From JBBDMX01 sp040878035 (GTDB lineage: Bacteria; Planctomycetota; Phycisphaerae; Phycisphaerales; Phycisphaeraceae): DNA of 64,000 bases. Location: contig JBBDMX010000095.1 in the NCBI GenBank assembly GCA_040878035.1, positions 3,158-67,157 of the forward strand, written 5' to 3'. A program made the translations under genes and the position numbers. Shown piece after piece: positions 1 to 9,581 of this stretch. Each line of letters begins with the position of its first letter. Positions within the stretch are counted from its first letter, which is position 1. A model generated the notes under the pieces. That model did not search any database, was not told where the DNA came from, and was given only the letters and a program-made list of their open reading frames with translations.

Positions 1-307
1 TCACCTCGATGTCCGATTCGGCGGGGTCCACCTCGTCGTCCTCGATAGGCGTCGCCACCGCCAGCGCGGTGTCGTCGGATCGCCCCGCAGGCCGGCCCGC
101 CTGTTCCATCGAGCGATGCACTTCGTCGTCGGGCAGAGCCTCGACGACGCCATCGACCTCGCCCCCGCCGTCGCGCGCCAGGCGGGCAAAATGCTCGTGC
201 TTGATCTGATAGCGCGTGCCGCAGTTGGTGCACGTCACCACCGCCCCGACCCGAACAAACGGAGCACGTGTGAGATGGCGGCAACTTGGACAGGTCAGTT
301 GGTACAT
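1..307 (-). CDS. Zinc-ribbon protein, N-terminal part (C-terminus beyond window edge)
   Basis: The reading frame opens with ATG at 307 and stays open for 102 codons to the left edge, so only the N-terminus is visible. The first 30 residues hold two CxxC pairs (CPSC, then CTNC), spaced as in the MJ0042/zinc-ribbon domain common at the start of planctomycete proteins. It probably binds one zinc ion. After the ribbon comes an acidic stretch rich in Asp and Glu that looks disordered. The rest of the protein, possibly a membrane segment, lies outside the window. It is divergent from moaA, with a repeat array between them. The function is unknown. Confidence 0.7.
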   Translation of the reverse strand, partial: MYQLTCPSCRHLTRAPFVRVGAVVTCTNCGTRYQIKHEHFARLARDGGGEVDGVVEALPDDEVHRSMEQAGRPAGRSDDTALAVATPIEDDEVDPAESDIEV

Positions 308-330
308 TCGACTGCAACACTTTAGCACAG

Positions 331-434
331 GAAGAAGGAAGTACGAAGTTCGACGGACGAAGTACGAACGGGGTGACGACTTCCGACTTGCGACTTCGCA
401 CTTCGCACTTCGCACTTCGTCCTCCACACTTCCC
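331..434. repeat. Family A inverted tandem repeat (GAAGTACGAAGT / ACTTCGCACTTCG)
   Basis: The left part has tandem GAAGTACGAAGT-like units. The right part has the reverse-complement units, with ACTTCGC in near-perfect tandem. The whole can fold as a long hairpin. Related copies are at 24391-24463 and 48918-49081, both inside genes. This copy sits between the divergent zinc-ribbon gene and moaA. Confidence 0.85.
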
Positions 435-441
435 TTGGCCC

Positions 442-447
442 TATAAT
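442..447 (+). promoter_or_regulatory. Candidate -10 box of moaA
   Basis: A perfect TATAAT lies 7 bases before the moaA ATG. There is no good -35 box at 16-18 bases and no Shine-Dalgarno sequence. If it is used, transcription would start almost at the start codon, giving a leaderless mRNA. Confidence 0.4.
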
Positions 448-454
448 TACGACC

Positions 455-1495
455 ATGACCGTCGCCTTGCCCATTTTCGACACCCAGCCGCAACGGCCGG
501 CATTCGCCCAGGGCCCGCGCAGCCTCGCGGCCGTGAAGCTGCTGCGCATCAGCGTCACCGACCGCTGCAATCTGCGTTGCGTCTACTGCATGCCGGAAGA
601 GGGCGTGACGTTTGAGCCGCAGGACGATCTGCTCTCGGCGGATCAGCTCATCGCCGTGGCCGCCGCGGCCCGGCAGGCGGGCGTCACGCACTTCAAGATC
701 ACCGGCGGTGAGCCGACCATTCGCCCCGACGTCGTGGACATCGTGCGCGGCATCGCGGCGCTGGATCCTGTCGACCTGTCCATGACCACCAACGGCATGC
801 TGCTGGATCGGCTGGCGCCGGCGCTGCGTGACGCGGGGCTGGACCGGCTGACCATCAGTTGGGATTCGATGCAGCCGGCGCGCTTTTCGCGGATCGTGGG
901 CGGCCGCATGGGCAGCGACGCTCTGGACCGACTGCGCCGCGGGATCGATGCGGCGGTGGACGCCGGCTTTGTTCGCCTCAAGATCAACGTGGTGGTCATG
1001 GCGGGCATCAACGACGACGAGGTGGCGAACTTTGCCCGGCTGACGCTGGCGCGGCCGTGGACGGTGCGCTTCATCGAGTACATGCCGCTGGGGGAGAGCC
1101 GGCTGCTGGATGAGGCCGCCGAGCGTCTGGTGGATAATGCCGTGATTCGACGCTGCATCGCCGCGGAGTTGGGCGAGCTGGTGCCGGTGTCGCGCGGCAG
1201 CGAGGCGGGGGTGGGTCCGGCGGAGGTGTATTGCCTGGCGGGGGCCGCGGGCCGGCTGGGCTTCATCAGCGCCATGAGCCGGCCGTTCTGCGAAACCTGC
1301 AATCGCCTGCGCCTGACCGCCACCGGCGAGCTGCGCAGTTGCCTGTTCGACGGCGGGGAAGTCAGCGTGCTGCCCGCCCTGGATCCCTCGCCGCGCCTTG
1401 GCGAACTGATCGACATGATGCGCCGCTGCGTGAGCCTCAAGCCCGAGGTGCACTCGCAGCACGGCAACCGCGCGATGAGCCAGTTGGGAGGGTAA
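455..1495 (+). CDS. moaA: GTP 3',8-cyclase MoaA (molybdenum cofactor synthesis)
   Basis: This is a radical SAM enzyme that converts GTP to (8S)-3',8-cyclo-7,8-dihydroguanosine 5'-triphosphate, the first step of molybdopterin synthesis. The N-terminal cluster motif CxxxCxxC is at residues 38, 42 and 45 (DRCNLRCVYC), followed by the GGEP motif of the SAM site. The C-terminal 4Fe-4S motif C-x2-C-x13-C is present (FCETCNRLRLT onward). The protein ends in Gly-Gly, as the family does and as activity requires. At 346 residues it is a normal length. No other moa gene is in the window, so it stands alone here. A repeat array begins 4 bases after its stop. Confidence 0.96.
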   Translation: MTVALPIFDTQPQRPAFAQGPRSLAAVKLLRISVTDRCNLRCVYCMPEEGVTFEPQDDLLSADQLIAVAAAARQAGVTHFKITGGEPTIRPDVVDIVRGIAALDPVDLSMTTNGMLLDRLAPALRDAGLDRLTISWDSMQPARFSRIVGGRMGSDALDRLRRGIDAAVDAGFVRLKINVVVMAGINDDEVANFARLTLARPWTVRFIEYMPLGESRLLDEAAERLVDNAVIRRCIAAELGELVPVSRGSEAGVGPAEVYCLAGAAGRLGFISAMSRPFCETCNRLRLTATGELRSCLFDGGEVSVLPALDPSPRLGELIDMMRRCVSLKPEVHSQHGNRAMSQLGG

Positions 1496-1498
1496 GGA

Positions 1499-1600
1499 GA
1501 ATTTCTGATTTCTGATTTCTGATTTCTGATTTCAGATCTCCGATTGTTTATTTGCCAGCGCAAGCCCGGCCATGCGAGTCTTCTCGCTTGGCCGGGATCC
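1499..1600. repeat. TTTCTGA tandem array (family B type) followed by a palindromic element (family G)
   Basis: Bases 1499-1545 are about five tandem TTTCTGA units starting right after the moaA stop. Bases 1560-1600 hold CAAGCCCGGCCATGCGAG facing CTCGCTTGGCCGGG, a hairpin that recurs at 51215-51289 and, as tandem half-copies, inside the amidohydrolase gene at 52797-52912. The convergent lipoprotein gene ends at 1661. Confidence 0.8.
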
Positions 1601-1660
1601 GCGTCCGGGCCATCGCCGGCTTCCACCGCGCCGTCGTCGCGAGCGTCCACCGCCCCGCGC

Positions 1661-2464
1661 TCAGCGAACTTCGACAAGAAAACTGCGCTGCTCCTGGGGT
1701 TTGCCGTCCACCATGTCGATGATTTTCCGGCCATCGCCCAGGTTATGCGGATAGCGCTTTTGGAGTTCGATAATGCGTGGCCCGTAGGCCCATTGCTGCC
1801 CTTGGAGGACAAAGTCCTCGTCGCTGAACAGCTCCAGCGTCACCAGCGAACGATTGGGGCCGTGGTAGTAGTAAGCCTGCTCGCCCTCGCCGCGGAGTTT
1901 GCGCACCTGCTCTTCGGCGGCCTTGCGGAAGTTCTTGCCATAGTGCTCGTCGTAGAAGCCGATCTGGAGCGTGTACATGCCGGCGTATTGCGCGACATCC
2001 CATTCGCTGATGGCGTTGGCCTTGCCGGTGGGATTGGCCAGGGGCACCAGCTGCGCCGTGGCGAAGGAGGGCACGCCGTCGAGCTTGAGCTTGCGGATCT
2101 GCGCCAGGTCGGCCGCGGCCTGGTCCACATCGGGCGCCGGATAGCGCCCGCGCAGGACCACGGTGGTCACGCCGGTGTCCTTGATCCAGGTGTCGTTGAT
2201 GCCCGCTTCGCGCGACAGGCGGCGGACCAGTTCCGTGGATTGGTTCCACCGGCTCTGGCCTTCGTAACGCTGGATGAGGATGGCGTAACCCTCGCCGGTT
2301 TCCACGGGCTCGTCGCGCTGGTCGCGGCGGGGCCGGTTCTCCTCCGCCATGGCGCGCATGGGACCCCAGCCGTCGTACACGACGCGGCGCGACATCTGGC
2401 AGCCTCCCAACAGCGCGATCCCGGCTGCAAGGATCAGCAGGCAGTTCAATCGGTGTTTCATCAT
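1661..2464 (-). CDS. Secreted lipoprotein of unknown function
   Basis: I chose the ATG at 2464 because it gives a typical lipoprotein signal: MMKHRLN, a hydrophobic core, then the lipobox LLGGC, with Cys as the lipidated residue. An upstream in-frame start would add 36 residues that do not look like protein. The mature part has an Arg/Glu-rich stretch followed by a region with a beta-alpha pattern (GYAILIQRY to about LVPL) that loosely resembles SPOR-like repeats. I cannot assign the family. It is divergent from the ArsR-methyltransferase gene and convergent with moaA. Confidence 0.75.
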   Translation of the reverse strand: MMKHRLNCLLILAAGIALLGGCQMSRRVVYDGWGPMRAMAEENRPRRDQRDEPVETGEGYAILIQRYEGQSRWNQSTELVRRLSREAGINDTWIKDTGVTTVVLRGRYPAPDVDQAAADLAQIRKLKLDGVPSFATAQLVPLANPTGKANAISEWDVAQYAGMYTLQIGFYDEHYGKNFRKAAEEQVRKLRGEGEQAYYYHGPNRSLVTLELFSDEDFVLQGQQWAYGPRIIELQKRYPHNLGDGRKIIDMVDGKPQEQRSFLVEVR

Positions 2465-2543
2465 GCAGGCCAAACCGGCTGGGCAGGCCCGGAACCAGGG
2501 AGAGTTTACGCCCCGCGGCGCCGGCAGGCAATGCCCGCGGAAG

Positions 2544-2572
2544 TTGACCGGAGCGTGTTTCCTGTTTACCAT
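2544..2572 (+). promoter_or_regulatory. Candidate sigma70-type promoter for the ArsR-methyltransferase/ahcY pair
   Basis: TTGACC (2544-2549) is followed after 17 bases by TACCAT (2567-2572), with the start codon at 2587. The -35 box is good and the -10 box is only 4 of 6. The short leader leaves little room for a riboswitch. Confidence 0.35.
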
Positions 2573-2586
2573 TCCATCCGGATTAA

Positions 2587-3540
2587 GTGATGATTAAAAC
2601 CGCCCAACCTGATGCCCTGCTGGGGTGGATGGACAGCCTCGCCGATGCGACGCGGCTGCGCCTCTTGCGCCTGTTGGAGCGGCAGGAAATGGGCGTCGCC
2701 GAGTTGTGCGACGTGGTGCAGATGCCCCAGTCCACGGTGAGCCGGCACCTCAAGGTGCTGGCGGATCAGGGCTGGGTGCGCAACCGCCGCGAGGGCACGA
2801 CCAACCTGTACCAGATGACGCTGGACGAGTTGGAGCCGGCGGCACGCAAGCTCTGGGTGCTGGCGCGGGAGCAGACCGCCGACTGGTCCGCCATCGAGCA
2901 GGACCAGCTTCGCCTCCAGCGGGTGCTGGCGCGGCGGCAGAAGGATCCACGCGCCTTTTTTGACACCGCCGCCGGCCAATGGGACAGCCTGCGCGACGAG
3001 CTTTATGGCCGCTACTTTTCCGCCGAGGCCCTGCTGGCGCTTCTGCCGGGCCACTGGGTCGTCGCCGACTTAGGCTGCGGCACCGGCGCCATGACCGCGC
3101 AACTGGCGGGCCACGTCCGACAGGTCATCGGCGTGGACCAGTCCCCCGCCATGCTCGCCGCGGCCCGCAAGCGCATCGGCAAGGCACGCAATGTCGAGCT
3201 GCGCAAGGGCACGCTCGAAGCGCTGCCCCTGGACGATGAGGCCTGCGACGCCGTCATGCTCGTGCTGGTGCTGACCTATGTGACCGACGTGGCCGCGGTG
3301 CTGGCCGAGGCGGCCCGCGTGCTCAAGCCGGGAGGCAAAGCGGTGATCATCGACCTGCTGCGTCACGACCGCGAGGACTTTCGCCGGCTGATGGGCCAGC
3401 AAATGCCCGGCTTTGAGCCGCATCGCCTGCATCAGTTGCTCGACAGCGCGGGCCTGAAGCCGCTGACCCTCGCCCCCCTGCCGCCGGACACCCAAGCCAA
3501 AGGCCCTGCCCTGCTGCTGGCCACAGCGACCAAACCGTAG
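2587..3540 (+). CDS. ArsR-type winged-helix regulator fused to SAM-dependent methyltransferase
   Basis: Residues about 5-95 form an ArsR/SmtB-like winged helix (recognition helix around QSTVSRHLKVL). Residues about 110-317 are a class I methyltransferase with motif I (DLGCGTG) and an acidic end of strand 2 (VIGVDQS). The gene ends 40 bases before ahcY on the same strand, so the two are probably co-transcribed. AhcY removes S-adenosylhomocysteine, the product of methyltransferases. It is therefore inferred that this protein senses SAM or its product and controls the pair. No ArsR-type metal-binding cysteine pair is seen in the helix, so a metal sensor role is unlikely. The methyl acceptor is unknown. 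Confidence 0.88.
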   Translation: MMIKTAQPDALLGWMDSLADATRLRLLRLLERQEMGVAELCDVVQMPQSTVSRHLKVLADQGWVRNRREGTTNLYQMTLDELEPAARKLWVLAREQTADWSAIEQDQLRLQRVLARRQKDPRAFFDTAAGQWDSLRDELYGRYFSAEALLALLPGHWVVADLGCGTGAMTAQLAGHVRQVIGVDQSPAMLAAARKRIGKARNVELRKGTLEALPLDDEACDAVMLVLVLTYVTDVAAVLAEAARVLKPGGKAVIIDLLRHDREDFRRLMGQQMPGFEPHRLHQLLDSAGLKPLTLAPLPPDTQAKGPALLLATATKP

Positions 3541-3580
3541 AACCCGCAACCCTGAATCAAACCTCACGGAGATTTGACCG

Positions 3581-5155
<1,575 letters not shown>

Positions 5156-5223
5156 AAAACCGCGCGCGGCTTGGCGTCATCACAAACCAAGCGGGTACAT
5201 GACACCGGACGCGGGGCTTGGCT

Positions 5224-5531
5224 CCCGGGTCTGAGGCCCAAAGGGCCGCCTTTGGGCCTCAAGCAAGCGCGCCGACCGTGCCGACTGTGGCGGAGAGTTG
5301 GTAGGCCCGAAGGGCCGGCCATTCCTCAGCCCAGGGCAACGCCCTGGGTTGATCGGTCCGACGGATGATCGGCGGCCTGAAAGGCCGCGTGGTCTTGATC
5401 GCCGCGTGAATGGCGGGGCGCCGGCGAGCTATCGCGCCCCGTTGGGGCTGAGCCCCTGCGCGCCCTGTCACCCAGGGCGTTGCCCTGGGCTGAGGGAGGT
5501 TCGGCCCTTGGGGCCTGCAAACGAGCCCGCC
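5224..5531. repeat. Cluster of GGCCCGAAGGGCC and CAGCCCAGGGCAACGCCCTGGG palindromes (family H)
   Basis: This stretch between ahcY and the next gene (5156-5612) carries no gene. It holds several overlapping palindromes: GGCCCAAAGGGCC, GGCCCGAAGGGCC, GGCCTGAAAGGCC, and two copies of CCCAGGGC-AA/GTT-GCCCTGGG in opposite orientation (near 5330 and 5470), which make the whole a large inverted repeat. Reading frames run through it but encode only repeat-derived peptide. Confidence 0.85.
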
Positions 5532-5612
5532 CCAGGCGTCACGCACCCAGACCCACCACGGGACAGACTCGACCATTGCCCCGCACTCCGCGCGGGCTTA
5601 GGATTGGGGGAC

Positions 5613-6194
5613 ATGCCGCCCAAACCGCTTATCCAATCGCCGACGAAGCGCCGCGCGGTCATCGCCGCCGCCATGGTGGTCTTCATGATCGGCTCGCTGG
5701 CGTGGGCGGCGCTGCTGAGCGTGAGTCATCGCGTTGACGTCGGCGGGCTGAGCGTCGAGGTGCCCCGATCATGGAAGGCGCGGAAGGCCGACCACCAGGT
5801 GTTTGACCACGCGATGGAATTCACCCTGCTCGACGACCCGCCCGAAACGGTGACCCTGGGCGCGCTAGCGCCCGGCAAGGCGGCGTCGCTCACCGATGCC
5901 GCCGCCGCGGTGCTCCTGGACGTGGCGGCCGATTCGACGGAACTGAGCGTTGCAGCGCGCAGGCCGATCCACGCCGGGCCGCTCAAGGGCGTGCAGATCG
6001 CCTTCGTGGGACGCGCCACCAGCCAGGCGATGATCCCGCAGTACCTCATCGCCATCCTCACCGACGAGAGCCGCTATTGGGCGATCGTCGTCCAAGACTG
6101 GGCGTTCGTCGATCCGTACACCGGCCGCCTGCACAGCACCGGTCGCAATGCGGCATTGATGGAGCAGGTTCTGGCGAAAGTGGCCGTGGAGTGA
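5613..6194 (+). CDS. Membrane-anchored protein of unknown function
   Basis: The frame is open further upstream, but that part is repeat DNA, so I start at the ATG at 5613 (193 residues). Residues about 17-37 form one hydrophobic membrane helix, and the rest (from HRVDVGGLSVEVPRSW) appears to be outside the cytoplasm. The phrase VEVPRSW followed by LDDPPETVTLG resembles the start of the domain in the next gene, suggesting that both belong to one loose family that reads like PsbP-type or lipoprotein-associated domains. I cannot name it. The next gene starts 98 bases downstream on the same strand. Confidence 0.7.
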   Translation: MPPKPLIQSPTKRRAVIAAAMVVFMIGSLAWAALLSVSHRVDVGGLSVEVPRSWKARKADHQVFDHAMEFTLLDDPPETVTLGALAPGKAASLTDAAAAVLLDVAADSTELSVAARRPIHAGPLKGVQIAFVGRATSQAMIPQYLIAILTDESRYWAIVVQDWAFVDPYTGRLHSTGRNAALMEQVLAKVAVE

Positions 6195-6292
6195 TCACCA
6201 GGCGCTGCGCCGCCGACTCGCCGGACCATGCCCCAGCAAAAGCACCCGCAAAAGAAGGATCGGCAGCCTCACGTAAGCCGATACATAAAGCC

Positions 6293-7666
6293 ATGAAACG
6301 TCATTGCCAAGCTTATCGTCTGTTTCTTTGTGCCCTGTTGGCCGCGGCCGCATGGGGCACCGGTGCGGCCCTGGCGCCGGTGAGTCTTGCGGCCGAAACG
6401 CGCCCGGCGGCGAAACCCACCGCCGACAAGCCCGACCTGACGCTGCTCTCGGGTGAGGTGTGGCGTGACGAGACCTTTGGCGTGGGTTTCAACCTGCCCC
6501 TGACCGCGACGCTGCGCCGCGAGGTCGCCGACGATGCCGTGGTCCACGTCATCGGCGACGGGGGTTACATCATCAGCCTGTACATCAAGAAGAGTAAGAG
6601 CCAGGTGAACATCGACCAGGTGGTGCAGGCCGCCACGGGACAACTGGCGGTCGCCGAGCCGATGGCGGTGCTGATTGCGGAATCCGAGGCGCGGCCGGCG
6701 GGTCGGCCCGGCGCGTTGCTCTACTTCGACATTCCCGCCGACGCCAAACGCAAAGCCTCCGCGCACGTGCTGGGCGAGGGCTTCATGCAGTTGGACCCCA
6801 CCACCGTCGTGATGCTGCGCCTGGACGTGAAATCGGAGCGCTACAAGCAAGCCAAGCCCATTTTCGAGGCGGTCTTCAAGAGCCTGTCGGTGGAGGACCC
6901 CGCCAAGATCAACGAGCGCCGCGCCGCCTTGATCGCGACGGGCCAGGAATGGCACAAGGCCCTGACCATCAAGGACGTCAAGGCCGCACTGGTGCCCGAG
7001 CAGTGGTTCCGCATCGTCGCCGAGAATCGCGACATCGGCTACATGCAGATCACGCAGAAGGCCGACAAGCAACTCAACTTGGAGGGCGTGACCGTGGAGG
7101 TGCGGGCGCGCATCGAGGTCGGCGATCAGGCGTACGACTCGCTGTCCAACTTTTTCGTTTCCGATGACCGCACACGTGAGATATGGTCGATCCGCACGAC
7201 GGTCCGGCCGCTGGCGCCCGCCGCGCACCGCCCCGGCGCCAAGGGAAACGAGACTTCCTGGGCCGAGACCGGGCTGCGCTCGGGTAAGCAGGTCACCGTC
7301 AGTCGCGAAGGGCCCGCCGGCGTCAACAAGAGCGAGTGGGACGCCCCCACCAAAGGTTACCTATCGCAGGTCGAGCTCCAGATGCTCGGTTCCCTGCTGC
7401 CGCGGAACAAGGAAGGCGAATACGGCTTCTACGGCTATGTGCCTAGTGCCTCCAAGATCTCCTTCCGCCGCGAACGCGTCGAGGTGGCCAAGGACGGCAC
7501 GGTGACGATCCATTCCTGGCCCACGCCAGAGCAGCCGGCGCAAGTGTCACGCTCTGACGCCAATGGCCGCTTGCTTGAACGTACGCTCGACGAGGGCCGC
7601 AAGGTCATTCCGACCAACAAGGCGGAACTAGCCGCCAAGTGGGGCGTGCGGTGGGACGGGAGGTGA
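6293..7666 (+). CDS. Secreted protein of unknown function (457 residues)
   Basis: The ATG at 6293 gives a clear Sec signal peptide (basic MKRHCQAYR, hydrophobic core, cleavage near SLAAET). An earlier in-frame start would run through the end of the previous gene. The mature protein has an N-terminal domain of about 180 residues (GEVWRDETFGVGFNLP...), similar in style to the preceding protein. A second half after residue about 220 (EQWFRIVAENRDIGYMQI) looks like a long beta-rich domain. No catalytic motif was recognised. The gene probably forms a pair with the upstream anchored protein. A tandem repeat starts immediately after its stop codon. Confidence 0.75.
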   Translation: MKRHCQAYRLFLCALLAAAAWGTGAALAPVSLAAETRPAAKPTADKPDLTLLSGEVWRDETFGVGFNLPLTATLRREVADDAVVHVIGDGGYIISLYIKKSKSQVNIDQVVQAATGQLAVAEPMAVLIAESEARPAGRPGALLYFDIPADAKRKASAHVLGEGFMQLDPTTVVMLRLDVKSERYKQAKPIFEAVFKSLSVEDPAKINERRAALIATGQEWHKALTIKDVKAALVPEQWFRIVAENRDIGYMQITQKADKQLNLEGVTVEVRARIEVGDQAYDSLSNFFVSDDRTREIWSIRTTVRPLAPAAHRPGAKGNETSWAETGLRSGKQVTVSREGPAGVNKSEWDAPTKGYLSQVELQMLGSLLPRNKEGEYGFYGYVPSASKISFRRERVEVAKDGTVTIHSWPTPEQPAQVSRSDANGRLLERTLDEGRKVIPTNKAELAAKWGVRWDGR

Positions 7667-7817
7667 GGGGAAAGGGGAAAGTGGAAAGTGGAAAGTGAGA
7701 AGTAGAAAGTAAGAAGTGGAAGCAAGGCGCTTACGCCGACGCTGAGTCCGCGAAGCGTCTGGTATCGTTCTGAACTTTACACTTTTTGCTTTCTGCTTTC
7801 TACTTTCTGCTTTCTAC
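7667..7817. repeat. AAAGTGGAAAGT-type tandem array with inverted partner (family L)
   Basis: Bases 7667-7722 are AGTGGAAAGTGGAAAGTGAGAAGT-like short units. Bases 7778-7817 are the complementary CTTTCTGCTTTCTACTTTC units. Together they form one large imperfect hairpin that fills the gap between two convergent genes and touches both stop codons. Similar units occur at 9511-9556 and 63727-63830. Confidence 0.85.
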
Positions 7818-8440
7818 TTCCCTCCTTCCGGCAGCGTGAACGTCATCCCGCGGCGAAGCTTGGGGCGCTGGCGAACAAACCACGCCAGGTGCGCCAGGTA
7901 CTGCCGCTCCTCTTCCGCGGCACCGGACACGCCGACGCGGATGGTCACCAGGGTCTTGCCGTCGTCGGCCGCCTGGGCATGGATTTCCGCCTCGCGCCCA
8001 TCGGGCAAGAGGGCTGTGATAATGGCCTCGGGCATGTCCACCTGTACCTCGACCTTGCGCGTCACTCGCAGCAGGCCCCAACTGATCTCCTTCACCGCCA
8101 GCGGCATATAGTCGCCCACCACCTTCGCCGACGCGTCGAACCACGCCTGCTGCCCCCCGCTCAACTGGCCCGCGGTGATGGCCTGCGTCGGATACGCCGG
8201 CGGCGGAGCAGGCAGGCTGGCACAACCAAATAATGCCAAGGCACACGCATGCAGCCAGACAAGCCGGGGCAAAACATGGCGCCGCCCCGGGTCGCCGGGC
8301 GGCCCTTTTGGACTGCGGTGGCCTCGACACCGCTCTAGCTTGCGGCGGAGCCGTGCTCGTGTCGGCAAGAGCCAAAGCGGCGTCGAGGCCGCCGCACTCC
8401 AAAAAGCCCGATCCGCCTGCCTGGCCGTCTTGTCCGCCAT
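7814..8440 (-). CDS. Small lipoprotein, DUF3568-like, with repeat-derived N-terminus
   Basis: The C-terminal 130 residues (from YPTQAITAGQL) show the pattern of the DUF3568-type small lipoproteins of planctomycetes and verrucomicrobia, including a final IRVGVSGAAEEE stretch. A lipobox-like FGC follows a hydrophobic run (LVWLHACALALFGC). Upstream of this the frame stays open through a family D palindromic repeat (8307-8403) up to an ATG at 8440. Either the protein carries a repeat-encoded N-terminus, which would place the signal about 60 residues in and probably spoil export, or translation starts at an internal TTG just before PRLVWLHA (near 8275). I favour the internal start biologically, but the ATG is the only standard start in frame. 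Confidence 0.55.
   Translation of the reverse strand: MADKTARQADRAFWSAAASTPLWLLPTRARLRRKLERCRGHRSPKGPPGDPGRRHVLPRLVWLHACALALFGCASLPAPPPAYPTQAITAGQLSGGQQAWFDASAKVVGDYMPLAVKEISWGLLRVTRKVEVQVDMPEAIITALLPDGREAEIHAQAADDGKTLVTIRVGVSGAAEEERQYLAHLAWFVRQRPKLRRGMTFTLPEGGK
8307..8403. repeat. Family D palindromic element (about 97 bp, copy 1)
   Basis: The ends are complementary: TTTGGACTGCGGTGGC at the left and a matching GCCGCCGCACTCCAAA at the right. The inside holds a conserved AGCTTGCGGCGGAGCC core. A second copy at 39174-39273 is in the opposite orientation with the same length and core. Both copies keep a reading frame open. Confidence 0.85.
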
Positions 8441-8498
8441 GCTGTCGTTCCTGCTTCACACCGGCTAAAATGAACCTGTCCTACGGAGTGTACCGCAA

Positions 8499-9521
8499 GT
8501 GGAATTGACCATCAGCCTGCCCCACGGCGAGGAGCGCCTCGCCATGATCGGTTCGGCGGAACGAAATCTCAAGATCATCCGCGAGACGCTGGGGGTGACC
8601 CTCACGGCGCGTAACGGCATGCTGCGCATCAGCGGCGACAGCCAGCCCGTGGGCCATGCCGCCAAGGTGCTTGAGGAACTGGCCGGCGCCGCCCGCCGGC
8701 GGCAGCCGATCAACCGCCAGCAACTCCTGGACCTGCTGGCCAACGTCGGTCATCGGCACGATCCGGCCGCCGAGGCGGGCATGCCCGATCTCGCCGCGGG
8801 CCTGGAGGTTTACGCCCGCGGCCGGCGCGTCAAGCCCATGACCGACGGCCAGCGCGATTACCTCGACGCCGTGCTGTCCCATGACCTGACGTTCTGCATC
8901 GGCCCGGCAGGCACGGGCAAGACCTACCTGGCGGTCGCCGCCGCCGTCGCCATGCTCCGCCGCGGACAGGTGCGCAAGCTCGTGCTGGTCCGCCCCGCCG
9001 TCGAGGCCGGCGAACGCCTGGGCTTCCTCCCCGGCGATCTCCAGCAGAAGGTCAATCCCTACCTTCGCCCCCTGCTCGATGCCCTGCATGACATGATGGA
9101 CTTCGAGCAGATCCAGCGCTTCATGGCCGTGGACCTGATCGAGATCATTCCCCTGGCGTTCATGCGCGGGCGAACGCTCAACGACTCGATGGTCATCCTC
9201 GACGAAGCGCAGAACACCACGCGGCAGCAGATGCTCATGTTCCTCACCCGCCTGGGCCACGGCAGCAAAATGGTCGTCACCGGCGACACCACGCAGATCG
9301 ACCTGGACGACCCGCGTCAGTCGGGGTTGATCGACGCGGCCCGGCGGCTGCGCCGTGTTCGCGGCGTGGCCTTCATGGCCCTGGGCCAGAGCGACATCGT
9401 CCGCCACAGCCTCGTGCAACGCATCGTGCAGGCCTACGCCCCCGTGCGCCGCCCGGCCAGCGCGCCGGACCTGGACCAACCGCCGGACACCGGCGATGAT
9501 TCGGCCGATAATGAGAAGTAG
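8499..9521 (+). CDS. phoH: PhoH-like ATPase
   Basis: Cytosolic ATPase of the PhoH family, linked to RNA metabolism. The start is GTG at 8499, chosen because a GGAG Shine-Dalgarno lies 10 bases upstream. Residues 1-95 match the N-terminal KH-like part. The P-loop (GPAGTGKTYLA) and Walker B (VILDEAQNTT) follow, then the sensor-like VVTGDTTQIDL. At 340 residues it is a normal length. It is followed by a 7TM-HD gene, the usual phoH-pgpH neighbourhood, but ybeY, which commonly comes next, is absent here. The last three codons and the stop lie at the start of a family L repeat (GAGAAGTAG). Confidence 0.93.
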   Translation: MELTISLPHGEERLAMIGSAERNLKIIRETLGVTLTARNGMLRISGDSQPVGHAAKVLEELAGAARRRQPINRQQLLDLLANVGHRHDPAAEAGMPDLAAGLEVYARGRRVKPMTDGQRDYLDAVLSHDLTFCIGPAGTGKTYLAVAAAVAMLRRGQVRKLVLVRPAVEAGERLGFLPGDLQQKVNPYLRPLLDALHDMMDFEQIQRFMAVDLIEIIPLAFMRGRTLNDSMVILDEAQNTTRQQMLMFLTRLGHGSKMVVTGDTTQIDLDDPRQSGLIDAARRLRRVRGVAFMALGQSDIVRHSLVQRIVQAYAPVRRPASAPDLDQPPDTGDDSADNEK

Positions 9522-9556
9522 GAAGTGAGAAGTGAGAAGTAAGAAGTGAAGAGTGG
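9511..9556. repeat. GAAGTAGGAAGTGAGAAGT tandem array (family L)
   Basis: Short AGAAGTG-type units begin inside the last phoH codons, supply its TAG stop, and run to about 9556. Confidence 0.75.
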
Positions 9557-9581
9557 ATTCCTGACGCCCTAAGAACTCCCC

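Noticed and set aside
331..434. Possible CRISPR array
   Set aside because: The units are directly adjacent heptamer-like repeats without unique spacers and are self-complementary; there are no cas genes.
2465..2586. Possible SAH riboswitch before the ArsR-methyltransferase/ahcY pair
   Set aside because: The gap is only about 120 bases and divergent, the promoter candidate leaves a leader of a few bases, and I could not match the conserved SAH riboswitch core.
5298..5612. N-terminal extension of the 5613-6194 gene
   Set aside because: The extension is the translation of a palindrome cluster and sits before a normal start and membrane helix.
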